Shown: positions 24,931 to 34,400, counted from the first letter of the stretch. The stretch: 64,000 nt of DNA from Hyphomicrobiales bacterium (GCA_004144345.1 SEEL01000016.1:1-64000), one strand, 5' to 3'. Numbers and translations: made by a program. Notes: generated from the sequence alone by a model not told the origin.

Positions 24931-26514
24931 ATGACCGATATCGCCGTCCGCAGCCCGAACCGCTGGCTCGCCATGCTGGTCATTTCCATTTCCGTGTCCA
25001 TCATCATCATGGACGCCACGGTGGTGAATGTGGTGCTGCCGGTGCTGATCCGCGATCTGAGCCTCACGGCGGCCGACGCCGAATGGGTCAACTCCATCTA
25101 TTCGCTGGTATTTGCGGCACTGCTGATCACCGCCGGCCGGCTTGGCGACATGCATGGACGGCGCCGGATGCTGCTGATCGGCACGGTGATCTTCGGTATC
25201 GCCAGCGTGCTGGCCTCGACCGCCGGCAATGGCACGGCGCTGATCGCAGCCCGCCTGCTGCAGGGCGTCGGCGGCGCCATGATCCTGCCGGCCACGCTTT
25301 CGACCGTCAACGCCATGTTCACCGGCCGCGAGCGCGGCATTGCCTTCGCCATCTGGGGCTCGACCATTGGCGGCATGGCGGCCCTCGGCCCGCTGGCCGG
25401 CGGCTGGCTGACCACCGCCTTCAGCTGGCACTGGGCCTTCCTGATCAATGTGCCGGTGGTGCTGATCATGCTCGTGGGAACGCTGGCGATTGTCCCCGAA
25501 ACCCGTGAAGCGGGGCTGCGCCGCGGCCTCGACCCGCTCGGCATCGTGCTGTCGATGCTGGGCCTCGGCAGTTTCGTGTTCGGCCTGATCGAGGGCCAGC
25601 GCTATGGCTGGTGGGCCCCCACCGCGCTTGCGCCGGCCGGACTGCCGCTGTCGCCGGTACCAATAGCCTTTGCCGTCGGCATCGTCTGCCTCATCGCCTT
25701 CGTGCTGCACGAGCGCGCCCGCCGCGCCGCCGGCCGCGCCGTGCTGGTCGATCTCGACCTGTTCCGCCTCCGCAGCTTCGGCTTCGGCTCGATCGCCGCG
25801 CTGGTCGTGGCGCTGGGTGAATTCGGCATGCTGTTCTCCCTGCCGCTCTTCGTCCAGGGCGCGCTTGGCTATTCGGCGCTCGACACCGGCCTGCTCATCG
25901 TCTTCCTCGCCATCGGCACCTTCCTCATTTCGGGCGGCACGCCGCAGCTCGGCCGGCGCCTTGGCGGCCGCGCGGTAGTGCGGCTCGGCCTCGCCACCGA
26001 AATCGTCGCCATTATCGGCCTCGGCCTCAGCTTTTCGACCGGCGCCGCCTTCTGGGTGCTGGCCGGCTGGCTGTTCCTCTATGGCGTCGGCGTCGGCCTC
26101 GCCACGGCGCAGCTGACCAGCGTCATCCTCGCCGAAGTACCGGTGGAGCAGAGCGGCGAGGCCTCGGGCCTGCAAAGCACCGTGCGCCAGCTCGGCTCGG
26201 CGCTGGGCATCGCCTTGCTCGGCACGCTGCTGGTGACGACGCTCTCGTCCAATTTCAGCGGCGCGCTCGACGCCATGACCGGCCTCGCCGCCGCCGACAA
26301 GGCCGCCGCGCTGGCGCTGGTCCGCGATTCCGTCGGCGCCGCCATCCCCGAACTCGGCACCCTCACCGGCGCCGGCCCGGCGATCGTCGATGCGGCGCGG
26401 GGCGCCCTGCTCGATGCCGCGCGGCTCACCACGCTGATCGCGGCTGCGGTACTGCTGGTCGGCTTCGCCGCGACCTTCGGCCTGCCGGCGCTCAAGACCC
26501 ACGACGACGCCTGA
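24931..26514 (+). CDS. MFS exporter, DHA2 (EmrB/QacA-like) family
   Basis: 527 residues with about 14 membrane helices, the DHA2 drug:H+ antiporter size class. Motifs include IIIMDATVVNVVLPVLIRDL (D in helix 1), GRLGDMHGRRRMLLIG (motif A), RLLQGVGGAMILPATLS (motif B) and the antiporter motif C-like GPLAGGWLTTAFSWHWAFLINVPV. No membrane-fusion (EmrA-like) partner is adjacent. The substrate is unknown. Confidence 0.93.
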   Translation: MTDIAVRSPNRWLAMLVISISVSIIIMDATVVNVVLPVLIRDLSLTAADAEWVNSIYSLVFAALLITAGRLGDMHGRRRMLLIGTVIFGIASVLASTAGNGTALIAARLLQGVGGAMILPATLSTVNAMFTGRERGIAFAIWGSTIGGMAALGPLAGGWLTTAFSWHWAFLINVPVVLIMLVGTLAIVPETREAGLRRGLDPLGIVLSMLGLGSFVFGLIEGQRYGWWAPTALAPAGLPLSPVPIAFAVGIVCLIAFVLHERARRAAGRAVLVDLDLFRLRSFGFGSIAALVVALGEFGMLFSLPLFVQGALGYSALDTGLLIVFLAIGTFLISGGTPQLGRRLGGRAVVRLGLATEIVAIIGLGLSFSTGAAFWVLAGWLFLYGVGVGLATAQLTSVILAEVPVEQSGEASGLQSTVRQLGSALGIALLGTLLVTTLSSNFSGALDAMTGLAAADKAAALALVRDSVGAAIPELGTLTGAGPAIVDAARGALLDAARLTTLIAAAVLLVGFAATFGLPALKTHDDA

Positions 26515-26569
26515 GCGCTAGGCAGGGGCGAGGCGCCGTGCCATTGCTACGCGCGCCAACGGAGCCAGC

Positions 26570-27220
26570 ATGATGACCTTCCTGCCCGATTTCGGCACGC
26601 TGCTCGCCTTCGCCGTCGCCTCGGTGGTGTTGATCATCACGCCCGGCCCGGACATGGCGCTGCAGATCAGCCGCACCGTCAATTACGGCCGCACCCATGG
26701 CGTGATGACATCGCTCGGCAGCAATGTCGGCATCCTCGTCCATTCGGCGCTGGTGGCCTTCGGCATCTCGGTGCTGATCGTGGCGGCGCCGATGGCGTTC
26801 CTGGCGCTCAAGATCGGTGGCGCCGTCTATTTGATCTGGCTCGCCATCCAGGCCGTGCTGTTCGGCGGCGGCCTCCGCATTTCGGCAGCTGACGCGAAGA
26901 TGCCGAGCCTCTGGCAGAGCTTTGCCGCCGGCATCATGATCAACCTGCTCAATCCCAAGGTGGTGCTGTTCTTCATCACCTTCCTCCCGCAATTCGTGGC
27001 GCATGACGACCCGGCCGCATCGGGCAAGCTCTTCGTCCTCGGCGGCGAATTCGCGCTGCTCTATCTGCCCTGCTGCCTGCTGCTGGTGCTGGCGGCCGAG
27101 CGCATCGCGCATCTGTTCAAGACCAGCAAATGGGTGGCGCGCCTGTTGAACTACGGCTTCGCCGCCGTGTTCGCGGCGTTCGCCGCCATCATTCTTACCG
27201 CGCAGGCCAAACACGCATGA
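26570..27220 (+). CDS. LysE family amino-acid/metabolite exporter
   Basis: 216-residue inner membrane protein with six helices. ITPGPDMALQISRTVNYGRTHGVMTSLGSNVGILVHS near the N-terminus and FAAGIMINLLNPKVVLFFITFLPQFV in the middle are LysE/RhtB signatures. GGAG precedes ATG 26570. Its TGA overlaps the rlmJ ATG (ATGA), so the two are translationally coupled. Confidence 0.94.
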   Translation: MMTFLPDFGTLLAFAVASVVLIITPGPDMALQISRTVNYGRTHGVMTSLGSNVGILVHSALVAFGISVLIVAAPMAFLALKIGGAVYLIWLAIQAVLFGGGLRISAADAKMPSLWQSFAAGIMINLLNPKVVLFFITFLPQFVAHDDPAASGKLFVLGGEFALLYLPCCLLLVLAAERIAHLFKTSKWVARLLNYGFAAVFAAFAAIILTAQAKHA

Positions 27221-28062
27221 ATTACCGCCACGCCTTCCACGCCGGCAATTTCGCCGATGTGATGAAGCACATCATCCTGACGCGGCTGATCGAGTATCTG
27301 AAGCTGAAGCCCGGCGCCTTCCGCGTCATCGATACGCATGCCGGCCTCGGCCGCTATTCGCTGACCGGCGACGAGGCCAAGCGCAATCCGGAGTGGAAGG
27401 AGGGCATCGCCAAGCTGCTGAAGGCCGAGCTCGGCGCGCGCCCGGCCGAACTGGTAAAACCCTATCTCGACGTGATCGCCGCCGAGAATCCCAACAGCAC
27501 CCTCTCGCGCTATCCCGGCTCGCCGCTGATCGCGCGAAAGCTGTTCCGCCCGCAGGACCGCCTCAGCGCGCTCGAGCTCCATCCCAAGGATGCGCGCGAA
27601 CTGAACAAGCTGTTCGATGGCGACGTGCAGGCGCGCATCACCGCGCTCGATGGCTGGCTGGCGCTCAACGCCTATGTGCCGCCCAAGGAGAAGCGCGGCC
27701 TCGTGCTGGTCGATCCGCCCTTCGAGGAGAAGGGCGAATGGGAGCGGCTGGTCGACGGCCTCTACAAGGCGCACCGCAAATGGGCCACCGGCCTTTATGC
27801 GCTGTGGTATCCGATGAAGGAGCCGCGCGAGATCAACGCCTTCGTCGCCGATCTGAAGCGCACCGGCATCACCCGGATGATGCGGGTCGAACTGCTGATC
27901 GACGCGCCGGTGGCGGGCCGGATGTTCGGTTCCGGCATGATCCTCGTCAACCCGCCCTTCGTGCTCGAAGACGAGTTGAAGAGCATTCTACCGGCGCTGG
28001 TAAAGGCGCTGGCGCCCGGCAAAGGCAGCCACCGGATCGAGTGGATTCGCGGCGAGGCTTAG
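27217..28062 (+). CDS. rlmJ: 23S rRNA (adenine(2030)-N6)-methyltransferase
   Basis: 281 residues. RlmJ methylates A2030 of 23S rRNA with S-adenosylmethionine. It starts MNYRHAFHAGNFADVMKHIIL, the family hallmark, with DTHAGLGRY as part of the SAM site and VLVDPPFEEKGEW as the N6-adenine methyltransferase DPPF motif. ATG 27217 overlaps the LysE stop by four bases. It converges with the next gene, sharing four bases at the stops. Confidence 0.97.
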   Translation: MNYRHAFHAGNFADVMKHIILTRLIEYLKLKPGAFRVIDTHAGLGRYSLTGDEAKRNPEWKEGIAKLLKAELGARPAELVKPYLDVIAAENPNSTLSRYPGSPLIARKLFRPQDRLSALELHPKDARELNKLFDGDVQARITALDGWLALNAYVPPKEKRGLVLVDPPFEEKGEWERLVDGLYKAHRKWATGLYALWYPMKEPREINAFVADLKRTGITRMMRVELLIDAPVAGRMFGSGMILVNPPFVLEDELKSILPALVKALAPGKGSHRIEWIRGEA

Positions 28063-28349
28063 GGCTCGCCCGCCTCGACGATCTCGTAGGCGACGAGACT
28101 GGGCGGCCCGATGAGGCCGCGCGCCTGCGCCCCGATCCACATCTGCTGCAGCGCCCCCGCCATGCGCGTTGCCGCATCATGGGTCGCGAATTCGAGTTCG
28201 ACCATCACCTTGTTGGGCTCGCCCGACCGGCGGCCGATGCGGTAATGCAGCACGCCCATCTGCTTGCGGCCCAGCGGGTCGGAATCGAAGCCGCGCTGCT
28301 TCCAGGCATCATAGTCGGGGACCGGGTGTTCCATGTGCAGGACAAACAT
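28059..28349 (-). CDS. small dimeric alpha/beta-barrel protein (cyclase-like)
   Basis: 96 residues with the ferredoxin-like pattern of stress-responsive or cyclase-like barrels: MFVLHMEHPVPDYDAWKQRGFDSDPLGRKQMGVLHYRIGRR, then PNKVMVELEFATHDAATRMAGALQQMW. Rhizobial homologues are labelled cyclase without evidence of activity. Single gene, tail to tail with rlmJ. Confidence 0.8.
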   Translation of the reverse strand: MFVLHMEHPVPDYDAWKQRGFDSDPLGRKQMGVLHYRIGRRSGEPNKVMVELEFATHDAATRMAGALQQMWIGAQARGLIGPPSLVAYEIVEAGEP

Positions 28350-28405
28350 GCTTGCCTCCCATGTTGCCGGGAAAAGCTAGCACGCCGGCGCGAGGCCGTC
28401 AGCCG

Positions 28406-28828
28406 TCACAGCTCGAACAGGAAATACTGGATCGTTTCGTCTTCGGTGGGCCGATAGCGCCGGTAGAGGGCCTTGGCCGGTTCGTTGCCGGTTTCGGTGC
28501 CGAGCCAGGCTTCGGTGCAGCCCAGCTCGCGCCCCCAGGCAAAGAGTTCGTCCATCATCTGGCGGGCAATGCCGCGGCGCAGATGCGTCGAGGCGGTGCC
28601 GACTTCGTCGATATAGAGTTCGGTCGGTTTGTCCGGGTGGCGGTGGATGACGCCGACGCACTGGCCCACGATCACCTCGCCCTCGAAAGCGAGCACCATG
28701 AGGTGCCCCGGCGAACGCAGATAGTCGTGCAGGCGGCTGGGGTGGATCGGCTCGTCGAAGACATCGGGCGCGATCAACTGGAACATCGCTTCATCGCCCG
28801 CCTCCATGCGCCGGACGATGATGGCCAT
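28406..28828 (-). CDS. GNAT acetyltransferase
   Basis: 140 residues, an acetyl-CoA dependent N-acetyltransferase fold. The acetyl-CoA site is IDEVGTASTHLRRGIARQMMDEL (R/Q-x-x-G-x-G/A type), and ETGNEPAKALYRRY forms the late helix. Overall layout recalls aminoglycoside AAC(3)-I proteins (DEPIHPSRLHDYLRSPGHLMVLAFEGEVIVGQCVG), but substrate cannot be deduced. The ATG overlaps the HAD gene stop (TGATG), placing it third in a rlmN-HAD-GNAT operon. Confidence 0.88.
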   Translation of the reverse strand: MAIIVRRMEAGDEAMFQLIAPDVFDEPIHPSRLHDYLRSPGHLMVLAFEGEVIVGQCVGVIHRHPDKPTELYIDEVGTASTHLRRGIARQMMDELFAWGRELGCTEAWLGTETGNEPAKALYRRYRPTEDETIQYFLFEL

Positions 28829-29526
28829 CAGCCGATCTCGGTGACCAGCGGCACCACGGCCGCGATGTCGGGCAGACGCCGGAAGCGGGCGGCGTGCTGG
28901 GGATCGTCCTGCTCGTCCAGCGACCACACATGCTCGGATGGCACATGCACGCCCCAGGCGCCGGCCTCGATGGCGGGCACCACGTCGGCGCGCATCGAAT
29001 TGCCGATCATCATGCCGCGCTGCGGGCCGTCGCCATGGCGGGCGAAGATGCGTTCATAGACCGGGCGGGTCTTGTCGGAGACAATCTCGATTTCGTCGAA
29101 ATAGCCGATGAGGCCGGAGGCGGCGAGCTTGCGCTCCTGGTCGATGAGATCGCCACGGGTGATGACCAGCATCTTGTAGCGCGGCTTCAGCGCCTCGAGC
29201 GTTTCGTGGACGCCCGGGAACGCATCGACCGGATGATAGAGCATGTCGCGGCCAAGCTGCACGATCTCGCCGATGATGGTGCCGGGGATGCGGCCGGCGG
29301 TCAGCGCCACCGCCGTCTCGACCATCGACAGGGTGAAGCTCTTCACCCCGAAGCCGTAGTGGGCGACGTTGCCGATCTCGATGTCGTGCAACTGCTTTTC
29401 GGCCTCTGCCGGATCGGCATGCGGCGTCAGCAGTTCGACAAAGCGGGCCTTGGTGGCAACGAAATATCTCTCGTGATGCCAGAGCGTATCGTCCGCATCA
29501 AAGCCGATAGTGGTGATCTCAGGCAC
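28828..29526 (-). CDS. HAD family hydrolase
   Basis: 232-residue haloacid dehalogenase-superfamily phosphatase. The nucleophile motif FDADDTLW places the two aspartates at 10 and 12. Motif II is LVITRGD, and [14 protein letters not shown] and [26 protein letters not shown] are motifs III and IV. The helical cap covers about 20-95. Eight bases overlap the end of rlmN; the substrate is unknown. Confidence 0.92.
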   Translation of the reverse strand: MPEITTIGFDADDTLWHHERYFVATKARFVELLTPHADPAEAEKQLHDIEIGNVAHYGFGVKSFTLSMVETAVALTAGRIPGTIIGEIVQLGRDMLYHPVDAFPGVHETLEALKPRYKMLVITRGDLIDQERKLAASGLIGYFDEIEIVSDKTRPVYERIFARHGDGPQRGMMIGNSMRADVVPAIEAGAWGVHVPSEHVWSLDEQDDPQHAARFRRLPDIAAVVPLVTEIG

Positions 29527-30751
29527 TGGTCAGCGCCTCACGATCCTTCTTGCTCAGCCGCTCGGTCTCGCTCTTGAGCTGGCCGCAGGCGGCGAAGATA
29601 TCGCGGCCGCGCGGCGTGCGCACCGGCGAGGCATAGCCGGCCTTGTTGACGATATCGGCGAACTTCTCGATGCGCGACGAGGACGAGCAATCGTAATTGG
29701 TGCCCGGCCACGGATTGAACGGGATCAGATTGATCTTGGCCGGAATGCCGCTCAGCAGGCGCACCAGTTCGCGCGCATCGGCGTCGGAATCGTTGATGTC
29801 CTTGAGCATCACATATTCGAAGGTGATGCGGCGGGCGTTGGAGAGGCCCGGATAGTCGCGGCAGGCCTGGATCAGATCCTTCAGCGGGTACTTCTTGTTG
29901 ATCGGCACCAGCATGTCGCGGAGATCATCGCGCACGGCGTGCAGCGAAATGGCGAGCATGACGCCGATCTCGCGACCGGTCGGCTCTATGAAGGGCACGA
30001 CGCCCGAGGTCGAGAGCGTAATGCGGCGCTTCGACAGCGAGATGCCGTCTTCCGCCGAGGCAATCAGCAGCGCCTGCTTGACGTTCTCGTAATTGTAGAG
30101 CGGCTCGCCCATGCCCATCATCACCACATTGGTGATGGCGCGGCTGTCGCCTTCGCTGCCGCCCGAACCGCGCGGCGCCGGCACGAGGCCGCCATCATCG
30201 GGGCGGACGCCGCCGGGGAAATCGCCGAGGCGCTCGCGCGCCATCAGCACCTGGCCGAGGATTTCACCGGCCGTCAGATTGCGCACCAGCGTCTGCGTGC
30301 CGGTGTGGCAGAACGAACAGGTCAGCGTGCAGCCCACCTGCGACGACACGCACAGCGTGCCGCGATCGGATTCGGGGATGTAGACGGTCTCGACTTCAAC
30401 CGGCGGCAGCAGCGGGTTCTTCGGGTCGCGATAGCGGAACAGCCATTTGCGCGTGCCATCGACCGAAATCTGCTCGGAAACGATCTCGGGCCGGTCGAGC
30501 AGGAAATTGTCGCTCAGCGTCTGCCGGAACCCCTTCTGGATGTTGCTCATCCGGTCGAAATCGGTGACGCCGTTCACATACATCCAGTTCCACAGCTGGC
30601 TCGAGCGCATCTTGGCTTCGCGCTCATTGAGCCCGATGCCGGCCATGGCCTCGCGCAATTGCGGCTTCGACAAGCCAACCAGCGACGTCCGCCGCGGCGC
30701 CGCAGGGCGCACGGGGTTGCTCGCATGGTCGAGATTGAGGGCAATGCTCAT
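29519..30751 (-). CDS. rlmN: 23S rRNA (adenine(2503)-C2)-methyltransferase
   Basis: Radical-SAM enzyme that methylates A2503 of 23S rRNA and A37 of some tRNAs. From ATG 30751 it has 410 residues, with the [4Fe-4S] cysteines at 141, 145 and 148 (CTLTCSFC) and the C-terminal FAACGQLK carrying the catalytic Cys. In-frame starts at 30820 and 30784 exist; the chosen one matches family length. A loop around 172-190 ([21 protein letters not shown]) is longer than in many relatives. First gene of an overlapping operon. Confidence 0.95.
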   Translation of the reverse strand: MSIALNLDHASNPVRPAAPRRTSLVGLSKPQLREAMAGIGLNEREAKMRSSQLWNWMYVNGVTDFDRMSNIQKGFRQTLSDNFLLDRPEIVSEQISVDGTRKWLFRYRDPKNPLLPPVEVETVYIPESDRGTLCVSSQVGCTLTCSFCHTGTQTLVRNLTAGEILGQVLMARERLGDFPGGVRPDDGGLVPAPRGSGGSEGDSRAITNVVMMGMGEPLYNYENVKQALLIASAEDGISLSKRRITLSTSGVVPFIEPTGREIGVMLAISLHAVRDDLRDMLVPINKKYPLKDLIQACRDYPGLSNARRITFEYVMLKDINDSDADARELVRLLSGIPAKINLIPFNPWPGTNYDCSSSSRIEKFADIVNKAGYASPVRTPRGRDIFAACGQLKSETERLSKKDREALTSA

Positions 30752-30874
30752 CGGTTGGTCGGGCTCATTGAAGGGGCGCGGCATAACATAGTGTGCCGTT
30801 TCCCGCAAAGAAGGCGTCAACGCAGTGCAGGCATGTCGCAGAGTGTTGAACGGCCGGCGGGGCGATTCCGGCGC

Positions 30875-31372
30875 TCAGCAGCCGCCCAGCGCGCGCGAGG
30901 CGGCGGTGGCGCCGCTCAGCGAATAGGTCTGGGTGACGAGGATGCCCTTGTCGGTGGTGCCCTCGATGGTCAGCACCGAACCCGCCCGCATGGCGCCCGC
31001 GAGGTCGTCATTCTGCGACGGCTCCTGCAGCCAGGCGGCGTCCTTCTGGGTGAAGAGCGCAAAACTCTGGCCGCTGATGGTCAGCGTGGCCGGCTGGTCG
31101 GGCGCGAAATCGAAGCCCGCCACGAGGTTGATCTCATTGTTGACCCCCTCGGCCGGCCGGTTGGTCAGATAGAGATAGGCCTGGGTGTAGCCATCGACGG
31201 GGGGCGACACATCGGTCGGCTTGCTCATGGCAAAGCAGACCATGCCGGTGCCCTCGGCGGCCGTATAGGCCGACCAGTCACGGAATTCTCCGAGTGCCTG
31301 CACCGATTGCGCCGCGGCGGGGCCGGCAGCGCAGAGCAGGAACATCGGGACGAGAGCGAAACGAACGGACAT
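30875..31372 (-). CDS. IalB-like invasion-associated protein, copy 1
   Basis: 165 residues with signal peptide (1-21, ending AAA). The periplasmic body has LGEFRDWSAYTAAEGTGMVCFAMSKP, typical of the invasion-associated locus B family (DW.aY...g...Cy). It ends TYSLSGATAASRALGGC, and two Cys probably form a disulfide. ATG 31372 follows GAGG. It is paralogous to, and downstream of, the gene at 31432. The Bartonella IalB link to host-cell invasion need not apply in an environmental bacterium. Confidence 0.87.
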   Translation of the reverse strand: MSVRFALVPMFLLCAAGPAAAQSVQALGEFRDWSAYTAAEGTGMVCFAMSKPTDVSPPVDGYTQAYLYLTNRPAEGVNNEINLVAGFDFAPDQPATLTISGQSFALFTQKDAAWLQEPSQNDDLAGAMRAGSVLTIEGTTDKGILVTQTYSLSGATAASRALGGC

Positions 31373-31431
31373 GGAGCCTCGATAGAGCATCGGCCTGCCG
31401 CCCTCAACGGGTGAGAGCGGCGGCTGTTCCG

Positions 31432-32070
31432 TTACGGACAGGCTTTGTCGATGGCGTCCATCGCCGCGGTGACGCCGGCCAGCGAATAGGTGTCGGTGGT
31501 CTGCGTGCCACGGCCCGAGGTGCCCTTGACGACGAGCTTGGAGCCCGCCTTGAGCGCCGTCACGAAGCCCGGCTCGTCATCGACGCTGGCAAGCCAGGCG
31601 GCTTCGCTGTCGGTGATCGAAGTCGCCGGATCGTCGGGAATCGACTTCATCGGATAGGATTTGCCGTCGATGACCGCAGCGTGGAAGAAGCTGTCGGTGG
31701 TGGCGCGCATCGGATAGCCGACGAGCGTCTGCACTTCGTTGCGCACCTTGCGGTAGACCGGCTGGCCGCTCGCATCCTTGACCGCCTGGCCGTCCTTGTT
31801 GACCGAAGGCGCCCGGTCACGATGGATGACGAGGAAATGCGGCGGATCGCGATTGATCGGCGCGCCGTTCACTTCCTTGGGCTGGGTGTCCTCGGGCGCG
31901 GCGGAGATGAAGCAGATGGCGCCATTCTCGTCGGCGCCCTTCCAGGCGGTCCACGATCTGAAGGTCCCGAGATCTGTCGGTCCGGCCTGCGCCAGGACCG
32001 GCGCGGCAGCCGCGCAGACAAGGGCCGTGGCCATCAAGCCGGAAAGCGCCCTGCGCCGCATCGAAGTCAT
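31432..32070 (-). CDS. IalB-like invasion-associated protein, copy 2
   Basis: 212 residues with signal peptide (about 1-27, ending PVLA). LGTFRSWTAWKGADENGAICFISAAPED opens the IalB domain, and TYSLAGVTAAMDAIDKACP closes it. It has an extra 35-residue insertion (IHRDRAPSVNKDGQAVKDASGQPVYRKVRN) compared with copy 1. AGGGG lies ten bases before the ATG. It probably leads a two-gene operon with copy 1; the 200-base gap upstream contains TTGACA on the minus strand (32151-32146) as a possible -35. Confidence 0.87.
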   Translation of the reverse strand: MTSMRRRALSGLMATALVCAAAAPVLAQAGPTDLGTFRSWTAWKGADENGAICFISAAPEDTQPKEVNGAPINRDPPHFLVIHRDRAPSVNKDGQAVKDASGQPVYRKVRNEVQTLVGYPMRATTDSFFHAAVIDGKSYPMKSIPDDPATSITDSEAAWLASVDDEPGFVTALKAGSKLVVKGTSGRGTQTTDTYSLAGVTAAMDAIDKACP

Positions 32071-32270
32071 GTTCTGAAACCCCTGAACAAGAAGCAGCCC
32101 CTGAGGCTCATTGCACTCAAAGCTGACACGCTATGGTTACCAAGCTGTCAAAGCCCGGGCGTGGTTTGCATGCGCGACAGGATCGTCAGCAATCTTGTCG
32201 GCAATTTGACGCCGGATTCTATGGGGATTTCTGTCGCCCCGTCAGGGTTAATGGCGGGTTAATGGCAGGC

Positions 32271-32813
32271 TCATGCCGCCATCAGGCTGTAGCTCTGCTC
32301 GACCAGGTAAGGCCCGCCGCCCACCGAGTTCCGGGACGAGAACAGCACGAAGCGCCGCACCGTAAATTCGAGCGGCGCGAAGTGGCCCGCATGATGGATG
32401 AAATCGGCGACCTCGATGGCCGGTGTGCCGCGCAGCCGGGCCAGCGACACATGCGGCACGAATTTGCGGGCATCGCTTTCGAGCCCGACCCGGCGCAGCA
32501 CCCGCTCATGGCTCGCCTGCAGGCGTTGCAGCGCCTCATTGTTCTCGACCCCGGCATAAAGGGCGCGCGGCTTGTCGCCGCCGAACGTCCCCAGATGCGA
32601 CAGTTTGAGGCGAAAACTCTCGCTGAAGCTCAGCCGGTCGAGCTCATAGCTCACCTCGTCGGCGACATGGTTGTCGACATCGCCGATGAAGCGCAGCGTG
32701 ATGTGATAGTTTTCGGGATCGATCCAGCGGGCCCCCGACAGACCGCCACGCTTCAGCGACAAAGCGGTCTGCACGTCGTAGGGGACTTCAAGGCCGGTAA
32801 ATAGCCTGGGCAA
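32271..32813 (-). CDS. thpR: RNA 2',3'-cyclic phosphodiesterase
   Basis: About 180 residues of the 2H phosphoesterase superfamily (ThpR/LigT), which opens RNA 2',3'-cyclic phosphates. The two HxT/Sx motifs are HITLRF and HVSLAR, as the family requires. The family N-terminus PRLFTGLEVP directly follows a TTG at 32813 preceded by GGAG, so TTG is taken as the start; ATG 32855 would add 14 unusual residues. Divergent from the BI-1 gene. Confidence 0.9.
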   Translation of the reverse strand: MPRLFTGLEVPYDVQTALSLKRGGLSGARWIDPENYHITLRFIGDVDNHVADEVSYELDRLSFSESFRLKLSHLGTFGGDKPRALYAGVENNEALQRLQASHERVLRRVGLESDARKFVPHVSLARLRGTPAIEVADFIHHAGHFAPLEFTVRRFVLFSSRNSVGGGPYLVEQSYSLMAA

Positions 32814-32971
32814 CGTACCCGTCTCCGCAGTCGCGCCGATTCGAGCCCGGCACATCACGACCGTAACATAGTGAGTCGGTACTGCAAGTTCGTGACATCT
32901 GCGGCAACAGACCACGCTAACCCCTTGGACCCTAACGATTACAGTTTGGTGAGGCAGGGGCCAGCGCTCTT

Positions 32972-33049
32972 GTATTGAGGGGCACACCCCTCCATATTCC
33001 ACCGCAAAGCCCGGCTGTGCCGGCTTATGGACTAGCAAGGGGAACTTTG
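32972..33049 (+). promoter_or_regulatory. ybhL-type leader RNA
   Basis: GAGGGG (32977-32982) and CCCCTC (32987-32992) form a perfect hairpin with a CACA loop, followed by CATATTCC, about 60 bases before a Bax-inhibitor-1 family gene. The ybhL leader (Rfam) is a known alphaproteobacterial motif in exactly this position. Assignment rests on location and the small hairpin; a covariance search was not possible. Confidence 0.6.
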
Positions 33050-33820
33050 ATGGCTGAATTCGACCGTCCGACTATCGCCGCCCGGCCGGAAGCCGGCCTG
33101 GCAATTGACGAAGGCCTGCGGAGCTACATGCTCAAGGTCTACAACTACATGAGCGTTGGCCTCGTGGTCACCGGCCTCGTCGCATGGTTCGCTAACCAGG
33201 CGGCCACCACCACCAATCCCGACCAGGCTGTGGCCCAGCTGCAGAACGGCGAACTGCTGACGCAGTGGGGCGCCCTGCTCTACACGAGCCCGCTGATGTG
33301 GGTGTTCGCGCTTGCCCCGCTCGCCTTCGTGCTGGTGCTGAGCTTCGGCATCAACAAGCTGAGCGTGCCGGCCGCCCAGGCGACCTTCTGGGGCTTCGCG
33401 GCCATCATGGGCCTGTCGCTCTCGTCGATCTTCATGGTCTATACCGACGCCTCGATCGCCAAGGTGTTCTTCATCACAGCCGCCACCTTCGGTGCGATGA
33501 GCCTGTACGGCTACACCACCAAGCGTGACCTCACCGGCATGGGCAACTTCCTGCTGATGGGCCTGATCGGCCTGATCATCGCCTCGGTGGTCAACATCTT
33601 CATGCAGTCGACGATGCTCGAGTTCGCGATCTCGGCGATCGGTGTGCTCGTGTTCGTCGGCCTGACCGCCTATGACACGCAGAAGATCAAGGAAAGCTAC
33701 GATTCGAGCGCCGGTTCGGACGTGCTGGCCAAGGGCGCCATCATGGGCGCGCTGAACCTCTACCTCGACTTCATCAACCTGTTCATGATGCTGCTCCGCC
33801 TGTTCGGCAACCGCGAATAA
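33050..33820 (+). CDS. Bax inhibitor-1/YccA family membrane protein
   Basis: 256 residues, seven hydrophobic helices, the BI-1/YbhL/YccA family of pH-gated calcium-leak-like or protease-modulating proteins. AIDEGLRSYMLKVYNYMSVGLVVTGLVAW at the N-terminus and VGLTAYDTQKIKESYDS plus GALNLYLDFINLFMMLLRLFG at the end (with the conserved Asp residues of the di-aspartyl sensor) are clear. AAGGGGA precedes ATG 33050. It has its own leader and terminator, so is monocistronic. Confidence 0.96.
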   Translation: MAEFDRPTIAARPEAGLAIDEGLRSYMLKVYNYMSVGLVVTGLVAWFANQAATTTNPDQAVAQLQNGELLTQWGALLYTSPLMWVFALAPLAFVLVLSFGINKLSVPAAQATFWGFAAIMGLSLSSIFMVYTDASIAKVFFITAATFGAMSLYGYTTKRDLTGMGNFLLMGLIGLIIASVVNIFMQSTMLEFAISAIGVLVFVGLTAYDTQKIKESYDSSAGSDVLAKGAIMGALNLYLDFINLFMMLLRLFGNRE

Positions 33821-33848
33821 GCGAACAGCAAGTCTGATTGGCTTCACG

Positions 33849-33886
33849 AGGGCCGCGATCTAGAAAGGTCGCGGCCCTTTCCTTTT
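33849..33886 (+). terminator. terminator of BI-1 gene
   Basis: GGGCCGCGA and TCGCGGCCC form a perfect 9-bp stem followed by TTTCCTTTT, 30 bases after the stop codon. Confidence 0.9.
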
Positions 33887-33902
33887 GCCCTGAGCATCCC
33901 CG

Positions 33903-34400
33903 ATGTCCGACCTGATCATCCGTCCCTATGCGCCGGCCGACATTGCGGCGGTGACCAGGATCTATGGCCACTATGTCCGCGACACGGTCATCACCTTCGA
34001 GACCGAGGAACCCGGCGAAGCGGAAATGGCCGCGCGGTTCGCCGCTATTGCCGCCAGAAAGCACCCGCTGTTGATCGCGGTTGAGGGGGATATCGTGGTT
34101 GGCTACGCCTACGCCTCGACCTACCGCCCCCGCGAAGCCTACCGCTTCACCTGCGAGGATTCGATCTATCTCGCTCCGGAAGCTGTCGGCCGCGGTCTCG
34201 GCGGTAAACTCCTGTCGCGCCTCATAGAAGATGCCGCCAAAGCGGGCCTGAAGCAGATGCTGGCCGTGATCACCGCCGAGCGCGCCAACTCGGTCCGGCT
34301 GCACGAAAAGCACGGTTTCCGCCTGATCGGCCGCTACGAAGCCCTCGGCTACAAATTCGACCGCTGGCTCGACATCATCCACATGCAAAGAGCGCTGTAG
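33903..34400 (+). CDS. GNAT acetyltransferase, phosphinothricin/MnaT-like
   Basis: 165 residues of the Pat/MnaT (YncA) group, which acetylates amino acids or their analogues such as methionine sulfone or phosphinothricin. DTVITFETEEP (substrate strand), GYAYASTYRPREAYRFTCEDSIYLAPEAVGRGLGGKLLSRLIEDA (acetyl-CoA loop) and GFRLIGRYEALGYKFDRWLDIIHMQRAL are diagnostic. It ends one base before the opposing gene. Confidence 0.92.
   Translation: MSDLIIRPYAPADIAAVTRIYGHYVRDTVITFETEEPGEAEMAARFAAIAARKHPLLIAVEGDIVVGYAYASTYRPREAYRFTCEDSIYLAPEAVGRGLGGKLLSRLIEDAAKAGLKQMLAVITAERANSVRLHEKHGFRLIGRYEALGYKFDRWLDIIHMQRAL

Noticed and set aside
28406-28828. Gentamicin resistance gene of AAC(3)-I type
   Set aside because: Layout is similar but key residues cannot be matched, and the gene sits in an rRNA-modification operon; GNAT is as far as the sequence allows.
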